Shown here in pieces: positions 26,614-36,301 of a DNA stretch of 64,000 bases; within the stretch, counting starts at the first letter, position 1, and the number at the start of each line of letters is the position of its first letter. Source of the DNA: Citrobacter sp. FP75 (GTDB lineage Bacteria; Pseudomonadota; Gammaproteobacteria; Enterobacterales; Enterobacteriaceae); assembly GCF_018342065.1 (NCBI RefSeq), contig NZ_JAFDOE010000004.1, forward strand, positions 357,957 through 421,956. The letters run 5' to 3'. Under the pieces are notes generated by a model. It made no database searches. It was not told the DNA's origin and was given only the letters and a program-made list of their open reading frames with translations. Made by a program: the position numbers and the translations under genes.

Positions 26614-28110
26614 ATGTTTGCTTTTAAAAAGTGCCTGCTTGCACTTGCAGTTAACTTAGCGGTTGTTTCATCTGGTTTTGCATGTACGACCCTGCTGGTC
26701 GGCAATGAAGCGTCGGCAGATGGTTCCATGCTAGTCGCCCGTAGCGCGGACAGCGATGCTCTGAAAGCGCAACATTTTTTGATTCATCCGGCAAAACAGA
26801 ACCAGACTGGGGTATACAGCACCAAAGCGCACAATGGCGCGAATGATTTCACCTGGCCGCTGCCGAAAAATTCTCTGCGTTATACCACCGTTCCGAACTG
26901 GAAAACTCAGCTGCACGGTGCCACCGGATTTAACGAACTGGGCGTCGGCGTCAGCGGTACGGAATCTATTTTTGCCTCGCCAGAAGCGCTGGTCGCCGAC
27001 CCATACGTTGAGGATAAAGGGATCACCGAAGATGATATCCCGGATATTCTGCTGTCACAGAGCAAAACTGCACGTGAAGCAGTAGCGCTGCTGGGGCATA
27101 TCGTCGAGACCGCCGGAGCCGGTGAAGGCTTTGGCGTTGCCGTCGTCGATGACAAAGAAATCTGGTATCTGGAGACCGGAAGCGGTCACCAGTGGATGGC
27201 GCAACGCTTGCCCAACAACCAGTATTTTGCCACCGGTAATCAGGGGCGCTTACAGGATTACGATCCTAAGAACCCGGACATGATGGCGTCCAAAAACCTG
27301 GTTGAATTCGCTACCGAAAAAGGTCTGTACAATCCGGCGAAAGACGGAAAATTCAACTTCTCCAAAGCCTATACCCGTGATGACGAACGTGACCGTACGT
27401 ATAACGATCCCCGCGTATGGACCATCCAGAAAACGTTTAATCCTTCAGCCAAACAGGATATGGCCGCAGGCCGTGAGTTCCCGGTATTCCTGAAGCCTGA
27501 GAAGAAAATGACGCTGGATGATGTGAAGGCAGTGCTGCGTAGTCACTATGAAGGTACCAGCCATGACCCGTACACCAACGGTCTAAACGGCAAAGAGCCG
27601 TGGCGCCCTGTGAGCGTCTTCCGCACCTACGAAGCACACGTCATGCAGGTCCGCCCGTGGCTGCCAAAAGAGATTGGCGAAACGACCTACATTGGCCTGG
27701 GCATGGCCGATCTCACCGCCTTTGTTCCTTACTACAGCGGCCTGAAAGCGTATCCGGCTAACTACACGATGGGTACCGATAAAGCAGACGATCAATCCAT
27801 TTACTGGAAGTATCGTAAATTACAGACGCTGACCATGACCGACTATCCGAAGCTCGCGCCAATTGTCAAAAAAGCCTACAAAGCGTGGGAAGACAAAGTG
27901 GCGAAGGAGCAAAAAGAGGTCGAAGCCGAGTATCTGAAGATGGCGAAAACTGATAAACCTGCCGCCGATAAGATGCTGAATGACTTCAACCTGCGCATCA
28001 TGGCCGACGCCGAGAAGCTGACGGAAGATCTGACTAATCAGCTGTTTACCATCCGCACTAAAGATATTCAGACTGATATCTTCTTTGCAAACGCTGCGAA
28101 AAAAGACTGA
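26614..28110 (+). CDS. secreted C69-family dipeptidase (PipD-like)
   Basis: This 498-residue protein has a signal peptide (residues 1-23) followed directly by CTTLLVGNEASADGSMLVAR. In the C69 family, the N-terminal cysteine of the mature enzyme is the Ntn-hydrolase nucleophile, so cleavage at Ala23-Cys24 would both export and activate it. The sequence before Cys is not a lipobox. Salmonella PipD belongs to this family, which hydrolyses dipeptides. The ATG at 26614 was chosen for the signal peptide and GAGGG upstream; the frame is open 58 codons earlier. The C-terminus has a long charged helix (KAWEDKVAKEQKEVEAEY). Confidence 0.88.
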   Translation: MFAFKKCLLALAVNLAVVSSGFACTTLLVGNEASADGSMLVARSADSDALKAQHFLIHPAKQNQTGVYSTKAHNGANDFTWPLPKNSLRYTTVPNWKTQLHGATGFNELGVGVSGTESIFASPEALVADPYVEDKGITEDDIPDILLSQSKTAREAVALLGHIVETAGAGEGFGVAVVDDKEIWYLETGSGHQWMAQRLPNNQYFATGNQGRLQDYDPKNPDMMASKNLVEFATEKGLYNPAKDGKFNFSKAYTRDDERDRTYNDPRVWTIQKTFNPSAKQDMAAGREFPVFLKPEKKMTLDDVKAVLRSHYEGTSHDPYTNGLNGKEPWRPVSVFRTYEAHVMQVRPWLPKEIGETTYIGLGMADLTAFVPYYSGLKAYPANYTMGTDKADDQSIYWKYRKLQTLTMTDYPKLAPIVKKAYKAWEDKVAKEQKEVEAEYLKMAKTDKPAADKMLNDFNLRIMADAEKLTEDLTNQLFTIRTKDIQTDIFFANAAKKD

Positions 28111-28129
28111 GTCACCGTACGATAATCAT

Positions 28130-28161
28130 CTGGCGCAAAGCGTAAATTAGCTCTGCGCCAG
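28130..28161. terminator. stem-loop between convergent dipeptidase and LysR genes
   Basis: Arms CTGGCGCA and TGCGCCAG pair across a 16-base loop that includes the LysR stop codon. There is no T-run; it may be a shared 3' structure. Confidence 0.4.
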
Positions 28162-29049
28162 CATTTCACACCGCGCCTTTACGGCGTCGTGCAGCAGACG
28201 TACCGCCGTTGAAAGCTGCTTGCGATGTGGGCAAATCATATTCAGCGGAACTTTTTCTCCCTGATAATCAGGCATCAGCAGCTGCAATCGACCGTCACGC
28301 ACATCCTCACTCACGTCCAGCCACGACTTGTATGCAACCCCTTCTCCGGCAATCGCCAGTCGCCGGATCACTTCGGCATCATCGCTCATAATGGTGCCAT
28401 TAACCTGCACGCTGCTGACCTCACCATTACGCGTAAACGTCCAGCGATCGTGCAGACGCCCGCGTAATACGAAGGTCATCGCATTCAACTGCGCTAAATC
28501 ATCCGGTTTTTGCGGCGTACCATTTTGCGCAACCCATTCGGGAGAGGCCACCAGCACGCGTCGGTTACCCGGTGCCACGGGCAGCGCGATGTAAGACGCA
28601 TCCTCGGTGTTGCCGTAACGAAACGCTACATCGACAGGATCTTTGAAGACATCGGTCACCTGATCGGAGAAAAAGACCCGCAGGCGCAGCGCGGGATAGC
28701 GACGACGAAACGACTGAAAAACCGGCAGCAGCAGGTTACGCCCGAGATCGGACGGCACCGCAATTTGCAGCGTGCCGCAAATTTCATCCTCCGGGGTCTG
28801 AATTTTTTGCAGTCCGGCGTGCATCACGTCCAGCATCTGGCGAGCATAGGGTAGCCAGACCTCACCTTCCGGCGTCAGTCGCAGGCTGCGCGTGGAGCGG
28901 GCAAACAAGCGGATGGTCAGCGTGGACTCCAGGCGCTTGATGGCAGAGCTGACCTGAGCTGGCTGGACGCCGGCTTCGCGCGCGGCATCGCTAAAACTGT
29001 TCAGCGCCGCAGCGCGGACAAACAACGTGAGGTCTTCAAGCCGGAACAT
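28147..29049 (-). CDS. LysR-family transcriptional regulator
   Basis: This 300-residue LysR protein has an N-terminal winged HTH (MFRLEDLTLFVRAAALNSFS then DAAREAGVQPAQVSSAIKRL) and a type-2 periplasmic-binding-protein-like effector domain. A GTG two codons upstream is in frame, but GGGGAG is correctly spaced for the ATG at 29049. It is divergent from the dehydrogenase gene, the classical arrangement for a LysR regulator and its target. The effector is unknown. Confidence 0.88.
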   Translation of the reverse strand: MFRLEDLTLFVRAAALNSFSDAAREAGVQPAQVSSAIKRLESTLTIRLFARSTRSLRLTPEGEVWLPYARQMLDVMHAGLQKIQTPEDEICGTLQIAVPSDLGRNLLLPVFQSFRRRYPALRLRVFFSDQVTDVFKDPVDVAFRYGNTEDASYIALPVAPGNRRVLVASPEWVAQNGTPQKPDDLAQLNAMTFVLRGRLHDRWTFTRNGEVSSVQVNGTIMSDDAEVIRRLAIAGEGVAYKSWLDVSEDVRDGRLQLLMPDYQGEKVPLNMICPHRKQLSTAVRLLHDAVKARCEMLAQS

Positions 29050-29159
29050 TTTCACTCCCCGAGTATAAGTCCTGTCGCCGTGAGGCTATTTTTCCCGTTC
29101 TGCTGCCGGTTTACCATCGAATTATTCAACAGATATAAGGTTTCTGAACCGGAGAGATT

Positions 29160-30167
29160 ATGAAAGCCATCGCCATTACCCACGCCGCAACCGACGGCAG
29201 TAACATCGCATTTTTACAAGAAATTGACCTGCCCGTGCCGGTCGCCAAAGGGCATGACCTGCTGGTTGAGGTGAAAGCCATTTCTGTTAATCCTGTCGAT
29301 ACCAAAGTACGCGCAGGTTTCAACGCTGACACCCCACGTGTGCTGGGCTGGGATGCGGTCGGCGTGGTGAAATCCGTCGGCGAAGCAGTCACCCTGTTCG
29401 CACCTGGCGATGAAGTCTGGTACGCCGGCGCGCTGGGCCGGACGGGCAGCAACAGTGAATTTCAGCTGGTTGACGAACGCATTGTCGCGCTGAAGCCACA
29501 ATCGCTGGATAACGCCTCTGCGGCGGCGCTGCCGCTGACCGCGATCACCGCCTGGGAAATGCTGTTCGACCGCCTGGGCGTTAAGGAAAATGGCAACGAA
29601 GGCGACGCATTATTGATTGTCGGTGCTGCGGGCGGCGTTGGTTCCATCCTGACCCAACTGGCAAGCAAACTGACCAAAATGACCGTTATCGGTACAGCGT
29701 CGCGCCCGGAAAGCCAGAAATGGGTACGTGAAGCAGGTGCACATCATGTGATCGATCACAGCAAACCACTGACCGAAGAGCTGGCGCGGATAGGCATTAA
29801 AGAGGTAACACACGTTGCCAGCCTGAACAATACAGAGCAGCACTACCAGCAGATTATTGATGCGCTCGCGCCGCAGGGCAAACTGACGCTGATTGACGAC
29901 CCTGAATTCCTTGATGCCCGTCCGCTGAAGGCAAAAAGCATTTCGCTGCATTGGGAATTTATGTTCACTCGCTCAATGTTTGAAACCCACGACATCATCG
30001 CGCAGCACCAACTATTAACCCGCGTGGCGCAGTTGATCGACAACTACACCATCCGCACCACGCTGGGGGAACATTTTGGCGCGATCACGGCGGCGAATCT
30101 GCAAAAAGCTCACGCGCAAATTGAAACCGGACGTTCGGTTGGCAAGATTGTTCTGGAGGGGTTTTAA
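29160..30167 (+). CDS. zinc-type alcohol dehydrogenase-like / quinone oxidoreductase family protein
   Basis: This 335-residue MDR-superfamily protein has an N-terminal GroES-like domain (VNPVDTKVRAG), then a Rossmann domain with the nucleotide loop LLIVGAAGGVGSILTQLA. It lacks the Cys/His set for catalytic zinc, so it is more likely an NADPH-dependent quinone or enone reductase. The start has GGAGAG upstream. It is probably controlled by the divergent LysR regulator and co-transcribed with the monooxygenase one base downstream. Confidence 0.88.
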   Translation: MKAIAITHAATDGSNIAFLQEIDLPVPVAKGHDLLVEVKAISVNPVDTKVRAGFNADTPRVLGWDAVGVVKSVGEAVTLFAPGDEVWYAGALGRTGSNSEFQLVDERIVALKPQSLDNASAAALPLTAITAWEMLFDRLGVKENGNEGDALLIVGAAGGVGSILTQLASKLTKMTVIGTASRPESQKWVREAGAHHVIDHSKPLTEELARIGIKEVTHVASLNNTEQHYQQIIDALAPQGKLTLIDDPEFLDARPLKAKSISLHWEFMFTRSMFETHDIIAQHQLLTRVAQLIDNYTIRTTLGEHFGAITAANLQKAHAQIETGRSVGKIVLEGF

Positions 30168-30168
30168 C

Positions 30169-30474
30169 ATGTCTGAGGCTGAGGTGATTTCAATTATTGC
30201 GGTGCTGAAGGCCAAACATGGGAAAATCAACGCACTGAAACAAGCGCTGCAAGCTCTGCTACAGCCCACTCGCCGGGAGCCGGGCAATATTGAGTATGCT
30301 CTGTTCCAGTTACGCGACACGCCGGATGTATTCTACGTGCGCGAATCCTGGCGCAGTCAAACTGGGCTGGACGCCCATATCGCCCTGCCACATTTTCAGG
30401 CGTTCATTCTGCAGATGGACGATCTGCTCGCTGAGCCGCTGCAACTGGATTATTTGACGCCGATTGCGCCTTAA
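30169..30474 (+). CDS. antibiotic-biosynthesis-monooxygenase (ABM) domain protein, YgiN-like
   Basis: This 101-residue protein is a single ABM ferredoxin-like domain (VISIIAVLKAKHGK ... YVRESWRSQTGLDAHIALPH). YgiN-type proteins oxidise quinols. The start lies one base after the dehydrogenase stop, so the pair probably forms an operon acting on a quinone or reactive carbonyl. The frame extends upstream inside the dehydrogenase, but the ATG at 30169 gives the domain boundary. Confidence 0.87.
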   Translation: MSEAEVISIIAVLKAKHGKINALKQALQALLQPTRREPGNIEYALFQLRDTPDVFYVRESWRSQTGLDAHIALPHFQAFILQMDDLLAEPLQLDYLTPIAP

Positions 30475-30485
30475 TTCTCTACACG

Positions 30486-30506
30486 ATCCCCCGCTTTGCG
30501 GGGGAT
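30486..30506 (+). terminator. hairpin after the dehydrogenase-monooxygenase operon
   Basis: A perfect 9-bp stem ATCCCCCGC / GCGGGGGAT with a 3-base loop lies 11 bases after the stop. The T-run is weak. Confidence 0.6.
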
Positions 30507-30594
30507 ATTCAGTCAGTCATGACCTCCCTCGCCCCGCCATCTCTGCTATGATGCCTGCACACAAATAAGACAATACAACCATACCGAGGGAATA

Positions 30595-31497
30595 ATGAGT
30601 TCCACCAGAAGAGGGATGATAAACGTCCTGATTGCCGCCGTATTATGGGGAAGTTCAGGCGTTTGCGCGCAGTACATCATGGAGCAAAGCCAGATGTCAT
30701 CGCAGTTTCTGACCATGACGCGCCTGATTTTCGCCGGGTTCATTCTGCTGATGCTCTCTTTTGTGCACGGCGACAAAGTGTTTTCCATCTTCGAAAATCG
30801 CAAAGACGCCATCAGTCTGCTGATTTTTTCGGTGGTCGGCGCGCTCACCGTACAATTGACTTTTCTGCTGACCATTGAAAAATCCAACGCCGCTACCGCA
30901 ACGGTACTGCAATTTTTGTCACCGACTATTATCGTGGCGTGGTTCTCTGTAGTGCGTAAAGCGCGACCGGGCATTTTAGTGCTAACGGCCATTTTGACCT
31001 CGCTTATCGGCACGTTCCTGCTGGTGACTCACGGCAACCCGACATCGCTGTCCATTTCACCTGCCGCGCTGTTTTGGGGGATAGCCTCAGCCTTTGCCGC
31101 CGCGTTCTACACCACGTATCCCTCTACGCTTATCGCCCGCTACGGTACGCTGCCGATTGTCGGCTGGAGCATGTTGATAGGTGGCTTGATCCTGCTCCCG
31201 TTCTATGCCGGAGAAGGAACAAACTTCGTGGTTAATGGCAGTTTAATTCTGGCGTTTTTCTATCTGGTAGTCATCGGCACGTCACTCACGTTTAGCCTGT
31301 ACCTGAAAGGCGCACAGATGATTGGCGGGCCGAAAGCGAGCATTTTAAGCTGTGCGGAACCGTTGAGCAGCGCCCTGCTGTCGCTGTTGTTGCTAGGGAT
31401 TACATTTACCCTTCCCGATTGGCTGGGCACACTGCTGATCCTCTCTTCAGTGGTGTTGATTTCAATGGACTCCCGCCGCCGCGCCAGAACGGTATAA
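30595..31497 (+). CDS. yicL: EamA-family inner-membrane transporter YicL
   Basis: This 300-residue drug/metabolite-type transporter has ten predicted helices in two EamA repeats and is very close to E. coli YicL. Examples are [20 protein letters not shown] and [20 protein letters not shown]. The substrate is unknown. The ATG follows GAGGGAATA. As in E. coli, it is convergent to nlpA. Confidence 0.93.
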   Translation: MSSTRRGMINVLIAAVLWGSSGVCAQYIMEQSQMSSQFLTMTRLIFAGFILLMLSFVHGDKVFSIFENRKDAISLLIFSVVGALTVQLTFLLTIEKSNAATATVLQFLSPTIIVAWFSVVRKARPGILVLTAILTSLIGTFLLVTHGNPTSLSISPAALFWGIASAFAAAFYTTYPSTLIARYGTLPIVGWSMLIGGLILLPFYAGEGTNFVVNGSLILAFFYLVVIGTSLTFSLYLKGAQMIGGPKASILSCAEPLSSALLSLLLLGITFTLPDWLGTLLILSSVVLISMDSRRRARTV

Positions 31498-31524
31498 CAC
31501 CGAGCGGCGCGACAACGGGGGATA

Positions 31525-32343
31525 TTACCAACCCGGAACCGCGCCGCCGTTAAAGATTTTCTCAGCCGCTTTCGCCACTTCCGGTGACTGATAAGATTGC
31601 AGGAACACTTTTACGTTCTCGGCATCTTTGTTGTCTTCTCGTGCCACCAGGATGTTCACGTACGGTGAATTTTTATCTTCGATAAATACGCTGTCATGTA
31701 CCGGAGAAAGCCCGGTTTGCTGAATGTAGGTGGTACTGATGATCGCCACGTCCACTTTCTGATCGTCCAGCACGCGCGGCAGCTGCGCACCTTCCAGTTC
31801 CATGATATTCAGATGACGCGGGTTATCGGTGATATCCAGCGCCGTCGGCAGCAGCCCGGTGCCGTCTTTCAGCGTGATTAACTTTTCTTTTTGCAGCAAC
31901 AACAACGCACGTCCGAGATTGGTTGGATCGTTAGGTATCGCAATCGTCGCACCGTCTTTTAGCTCGGCAACCGTTTTGATTTTCTTCGAATAACCGGCCA
32001 TCGGGAAGACAAAGGTATTGCCTACCGCCACCAGCTTATAGCCATGCGCTTTATTATCCTGCTCCAGGAACGGACGATGCTGGAAGACGTTAGCATCCAG
32101 TTCACCATGATTGGTGGCATCGTTAGGCAGCAGAGAACCGCTAAAGCCCACTAGCTCAACATCGAGGCCGTACTTCTCTTTGGCCACTTTCTTCGCAACC
32201 TCTGCCACATCCTGCTCTGCGCCGTTAATCACGCCGACTTTAATGTGTTTTGCATCATTGCTTTGCTGGTCACAACCTGCCAGCAATAATCCCGCCAGCA
32301 ATACCACAGCCCCGGCCCCGAAATAAGGTCTCTTCAGTTTCAC
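31525..32343 (-). CDS. nlpA: inner-membrane lipoprotein NlpA (MetQ-like)
   Basis: This 272-residue lipoprotein is of the MetQ/NlpA family. The lipobox LLAGC puts the lipidated cysteine at residue 24, and the Asp at the next position is the Lol-avoidance signal that keeps it in the inner membrane. The substrate-binding fold is intact (KHIKVGVINGAEQDVAEVAK). It would bind methionine-like ligands but has no ABC genes nearby. The start is GTG at 32343 with AAGGA 7 bases upstream; the frame is open to 32466, but that extension is not family-like. Confidence 0.95.
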   Translation of the reverse strand: MKLKRPYFGAGAVVLLAGLLLAGCDQQSNDAKHIKVGVINGAEQDVAEVAKKVAKEKYGLDVELVGFSGSLLPNDATNHGELDANVFQHRPFLEQDNKAHGYKLVAVGNTFVFPMAGYSKKIKTVAELKDGATIAIPNDPTNLGRALLLLQKEKLITLKDGTGLLPTALDITDNPRHLNIMELEGAQLPRVLDDQKVDVAIISTTYIQQTGLSPVHDSVFIEDKNSPYVNILVAREDNKDAENVKVFLQSYQSPEVAKAAEKIFNGGAVPGW

Positions 32344-32487
32344 TTTTTTTCCTTTTGCAATAACCGCCTGATGAGTAATGAAATGACTATAGCGGGAAGG
32401 CCGCTGCGGTTTAAAAAACGAAAAAGCATCAACAAGAAGAAAAAAGCATAACAAAGACTTGTACACAAAGGGCCATGACGCTAATGC

Positions 32488-33387
32488 TTACCACGCCCAA
32501 AATGCAGGCTGATGATTAACATCCATAATTTCTTCAAGAGTCAGTTCTGTGATTTTCTCTACTACCTCACTATCAATTCCATTCTCTAACATAAGACGGG
32601 CAATACGCCACGCTTCGTCCTGTTTGCCCGCCTCACGTAATCTGTCCGCAATAGTCATCAGTCTCTCCTTTTGTTGGGGTAGGCGTTCAGTAATTTCATG
32701 GATAAACTCATTAAAACGGGGGGCATCTCCGGAACGCATGATGTAATTTAACAGCGCTTTTAGCTGCCTGTCATTAGCATATCCATTAACCAAAAGAGAG
32801 GCCAATTGCTCCACCAGCCCAATCAGATCGCGCTGACGAATATGTTTTTGGATCAGCTCCAACATTGCCACTCGTCGATGTTGCACAATTTCTTCATCAG
32901 GTATGACTGTAATATCCACAAGTGGAAATGCAGAGGCATAAAGCTGCCGCGCGGTTTCTGGATCGTCAAATTCATCCAACCAACATAGCGAGTACGGATA
33001 GGGGCTGGTAACTCCATGATAGAAAAGCATTGGTACCACCAATGGTAGTTTTTTATTTCCAGCATCCAGATGCCTTTGCATCACCGCTATTGCATAGCGC
33101 ATCAACCTAAAAGCCATATGCGCATCCGGCGTGCTTTGATGTTCAATAACCACATAAATATAGCCATCCCCTTCACTGGTTTTCAGTGACCACAGCACGT
33201 CGGAGTAACAGGCTCGCAAATCCTCTTCAATAAAGCTGCCAGATTCAAGCTTCAATGCTTTCATATCGCAAAGTTCACGCAGAGATGCCGGAAGATGAAA
33301 ATCAAGAAAATCCCGTGCCGTTTCTGGATGGCTTAAGAACTTTTTAAATACCGCATCATGCGGCGTAGAGGTTGTTGATTTTTGCAT
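32488..33387 (-). CDS. Rpn-family recombination-promoting nuclease / PD-(D/E)XK protein
   Basis: This 299-residue protein matches the RpnA/YhgA-type family, related to transposase_31. It starts with [20 protein letters not shown]. The nuclease core is visible as YSDVLWSLK followed by [10 protein letters not shown], the D...ExQ pattern of PD-(D/E)XK enzymes. Such proteins cut DNA and promote recA-independent recombination. It lies between nlpA and the dga operon, where E. coli has no such gene. Its ribosome site is weak. Confidence 0.85.
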   Translation of the reverse strand: MQKSTTSTPHDAVFKKFLSHPETARDFLDFHLPASLRELCDMKALKLESGSFIEEDLRACYSDVLWSLKTSEGDGYIYVVIEHQSTPDAHMAFRLMRYAIAVMQRHLDAGNKKLPLVVPMLFYHGVTSPYPYSLCWLDEFDDPETARQLYASAFPLVDITVIPDEEIVQHRRVAMLELIQKHIRQRDLIGLVEQLASLLVNGYANDRQLKALLNYIMRSGDAPRFNEFIHEITERLPQQKERLMTIADRLREAGKQDEAWRIARLMLENGIDSEVVEKITELTLEEIMDVNHQPAFWAW

Positions 33388-33535
33388 GGCGGTCCGTCAC
33401 CAGAAGAACAAGATGACGGGACATTACTCGCCACTAGCACAGACGACATCAGGGAAATTATCCCTCTGCGAGACGCTTTCGGGGATAAATATATACTGGT
33501 GTAATGCATTCATATTCAGGGAATGGCGTTCGCAA

Positions 33536-33573
33536 AAATGCCCGGCGGCGTTAGGGCTTACCGGGCATTTTTT
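33536..33573. terminator. bidirectional rho-independent terminator after the dga operon
   Basis: A 10-bp stem AAATGCCCGG / CCGGGCATTT is flanked by T-runs in both directions. It lies 25 bases after the last dga gene on the minus strand. Confidence 0.8.
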
Positions 33574-33597
33574 ATTCGCTATCTGACGATGGAGGCA

Positions 33598-34341
33598 TCA
33601 CACCAGCGCTTTGACTATCTCCATCAACCTGACGACATCTTCAGGTCGGGTATTACCGGTCTGTGGATCGATAATCGAGCTATACACATGCGGCATCACC
33701 CGCGGTACTCCCGCCTCCAGACAGGTTTTCAGGATAATGCCGAAGTTATCGAGATCGATACCGCCGGTCGGTTCAACCAGCGTCATGCCGTTTCGCGCAG
33801 CGGTCGTCGCCAGTGCATACAGCTCAGGCAGCGACTGCTCACCGCCCATTGGGAAGAACTTCGCCGCATGCGCCCCCATATCTTGCATCATGCGTACCGC
33901 CGCATCGCAGGAAACGCGCGCTGGTATGCCCTGACTGCTGCTGACGCCGGTGGAGATCAGCACCTCACCGGGCGTTCCGGTCGGGCTAACCAGAGCGTTG
34001 ATATGAGTCTGTTCACCGCCCGTTGCCGCCAGCGCACCAGCCGCAAAACCGCAGCCGGTAAAGGTCTGGTTGACGTGTGCCGGGTGGACCTGTGAGGCAA
34101 TCATCGCCGCTTTGTAATACTGCGCCGGATCGCCTGCCCCCAACCCCACGGAAATCGACGGCACGTCGGTCATCCAACGTTTTACTTCCTGAACCCCTTC
34201 CTCAACCGAGGAAAACTGCGCAGAAAGAATGCCGATCACCGCATGACCTTCGGCAGCATCATAGATTTCCCGGGCGTTGGCGATATCCTTCGCCAGCACG
34301 TTAATGGCCACTTTATTACGATAAAAATTAATGCGCTGCAT
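33598..34341 (-). CDS. dgaF: 2-keto-3-deoxy-6-phosphogluconate aldolase DgaF
   Basis: This 247-residue protein is a class I aldolase of the KDPG type. The Schiff-base lysine is Lys161 in AAKFFPMGG. It splits the KDGP made by DgaE into pyruvate and glyceraldehyde 3-phosphate. Its start overlaps the dgaE end by 14 bases (ATG at 34341; AGGAG about 10 bases upstream), and a TTG three codons upstream is less likely. It is the last gene of the dga operon. Confidence 0.9.
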   Translation of the reverse strand: MQRINFYRNKVAINVLAKDIANAREIYDAAEGHAVIGILSAQFSSVEEGVQEVKRWMTDVPSISVGLGAGDPAQYYKAAMIASQVHPAHVNQTFTGCGFAAGALAATGGEQTHINALVSPTGTPGEVLISTGVSSSQGIPARVSCDAAVRMMQDMGAHAAKFFPMGGEQSLPELYALATTAARNGMTLVEPTGGIDLDNFGIILKTCLEAGVPRVMPHVYSSIIDPQTGNTRPEDVVRLMEIVKALV

Positions 34342-35437
34342 GCTCTGCAATCTCCTTTAGTCGCGCCACGATCAGTGCCATTTCCCCTTCTGCGACCGTA
34401 CGCGGGTCAAGACTAAAGACACCCTGATGAAGGTTATAACGACGCGCGTAAATCGCGATATCGCCCCCGCGCAGCTGCGCTTCTACGGCGTAAGCATCTA
34501 TCCCCAGCACTTGCGCGTTCACCCGAATACGGATCCGCCAGATGGCGCGTCCGGCCTCATCCTGCTCGATATCCGCATCCAGTCCGCGAATCTCTGAAAT
34601 CGCCTCCGCCACGGGCCGGAGCTCTTCGGCAGTAACCACGGTTTGCCCCTGATGATAGTTTTCCAGGGCATACACCAGCCCGACCATATTCTCTTTGCCG
34701 ATTTTCATCGCCCTGGCAATCCCGTGGTGCTGCGCTTTACACGCCGCAATCCACTGTTTCTTCCCGGTGATAAACCCCGAGGTCGGCGCGTTAAAGGCTT
34801 TTGCCCCGCTGTAGACCACCATGTCCGCCCCGCTCGCCACCCAGGCACGTAAATCCTCCTCGGCAGCGGCATCGACAATCAGCGGCAGATTATGGACCTG
34901 CGCGACCTGCACAAAATCCGCAATGCTCAACATGCCTTTCTGCACGCAGTGGTGCGATTTCACATACAGCAGCGCGGCGGTATTGTCGGTAATCGCGCTT
35001 TCCAGTTGCCAGCGGGCTGCGAGATTACTTGAACCAACCTCCACCACTCGCCCGCCGCCTAAGCGGATAGCGCTGGTGATCGGTGCACCATAGTCAACGT
35101 TATGCCCGCGCAGCATCACCACTTCATTCGCCATGCCGGTGCTGTCCGGCATCAGCGTGACTCGCGCCTGGTCACCGCGGGTAATGGCCGCGGCAACGGC
35201 AATCGCAATCCCTGCGGAGGCACATGAAGTGACATAGCTGTCTTCAGCACCGGTGTAACGGGAAACCAGCTCACCTGTACGGTCCACCAGCCGGTCAATT
35301 TCAACAAAGGCCGAGGCTGCCCGCGCGGTGGCTTGCATCACTTGCGGCACCACGCTGGAAACGCCCAGAATCGTCATTTTGCCGCAGGCGTTAATCACCT
35401 GTTTTAGCCCCAGTTGTTGATAGATATTCTGTGTCAT
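34328..35437 (-). CDS. dgaE: D-glucosaminate-6-phosphate ammonia-lyase DgaE
   Basis: This 369-residue PLP enzyme has the SelA-like fold; the PLP lysine is Lys213 in VVYSGAKAFNAPTSGFI. It removes ammonia from D-glucosaminate 6-phosphate to give KDGP. The N-terminus NIYQQLGLKQVINACGKMT is typical of this DgaE/YhfS-like family. It sits between the transporter and the aldolase genes, exactly as in Salmonella dgaABCDEF. Confidence 0.9.
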   Translation of the reverse strand: MTQNIYQQLGLKQVINACGKMTILGVSSVVPQVMQATARAASAFVEIDRLVDRTGELVSRYTGAEDSYVTSCASAGIAIAVAAAITRGDQARVTLMPDSTGMANEVVMLRGHNVDYGAPITSAIRLGGGRVVEVGSSNLAARWQLESAITDNTAALLYVKSHHCVQKGMLSIADFVQVAQVHNLPLIVDAAAEEDLRAWVASGADMVVYSGAKAFNAPTSGFITGKKQWIAACKAQHHGIARAMKIGKENMVGLVYALENYHQGQTVVTAEELRPVAEAISEIRGLDADIEQDEAGRAIWRIRIRVNAQVLGIDAYAVEAQLRGGDIAIYARRYNLHQGVFSLDPRTVAEGEMALIVARLKEIAEHAAH

Positions 35438-35440
35438 GGC

Positions 35441-36301
35441 TTACAACACCCCCAGCAACGAACAGACCACGCTGAGCGCGACAATCGACAGCAAAATAGT
35501 GGTGTAACGCGGCCCTTTTTTCACCAGATAGAAGTAGATGGCGAACACCGCCGCCAGCGGCAACAGGCCGGGGGCAATAGAGTCGAGGATCTGCTGGACC
35601 ACCACTTCAGAGCCTTTCAGAGCGCTAATTTTTAGCGGTGTGACTATCTTGATATAGCTCGCAGAAAGCGCGCCCATCATGATAAGACCCAATACGTTAG
35701 CGCCGTAGATCAGTTCTTTTATTCGCCCCCCTTGCAGCAGGCCGATAATCGAATCACGCCCCAGCGTATAACCTTTGTGAACCAGCCCGTAGCTTATCGC
35801 CAGCGTAATGGCAGGATAGAGAATTAACGGCACAATGCCGCCCATCGCGCTGCCATTGGCGGCGAACGGGATGAAAATAGCAATTAATAGCGGCATGACG
35901 GCAGCCCAGATGATGGAGTCTCCCATCCCGGCCAGCGGTCCCATCAAGCCGGTTTTGATCCCGGTAATGGAGGCATCGCTGATCGGCTCGCCGCGCGTTT
36001 TCTGCTCCTCCATCGCAATGGAGATCCCCTGAATCACCGCCCCAAACGTCTGCTCTGAGTTGAAGAAGTTCAGATGGCGTTTCAGCGCTTCCACCTGCTC
36101 TTCTTTTTGCGGGTAGAGTTTTTTGATGATCGGCGTCATCGAGGCGCAGAAAATCAGGCTTTGCAAACGCTCATAGGAACTGGAAACTTCCGCGCCCAGC
36201 CAGTAGATAAACCAGGCCTTGGTGATATCCGCTTTGGTCAGCGTGCCGCTTTCTCGCGCACGTTCAACCAGTTCATGTTGCATTACATCGCTGCTCATCA
36301 T
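35441..36301 (-). CDS. dgaD: PTS mannose-family EIID component
   Basis: This 286-residue EIID protein of the mannose/sorbose family contains the conserved stretch GLMGPLAGMGDSIIWAAVMP. With EIIC it forms the membrane channel for D-glucosaminate. Its ATG overlaps the EIIC stop (ATGA), so the two subunits are translationally coupled in equal amounts. Confidence 0.92.
   Translation of the reverse strand: MMSSDVMQHELVERARESGTLTKADITKAWFIYWLGAEVSSSYERLQSLIFCASMTPIIKKLYPQKEEQVEALKRHLNFFNSEQTFGAVIQGISIAMEEQKTRGEPISDASITGIKTGLMGPLAGMGDSIIWAAVMPLLIAIFIPFAANGSAMGGIVPLILYPAITLAISYGLVHKGYTLGRDSIIGLLQGGRIKELIYGANVLGLIMMGALSASYIKIVTPLKISALKGSEVVVQQILDSIAPGLLPLAAVFAIYFYLVKKGPRYTTILLSIVALSVVCSLLGVL

Noticed and set aside
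18485-31000. Direct repeats of the selC 3' end marking an island boundary
   Set aside because: None found by eye; only the intact selC copy is seen.
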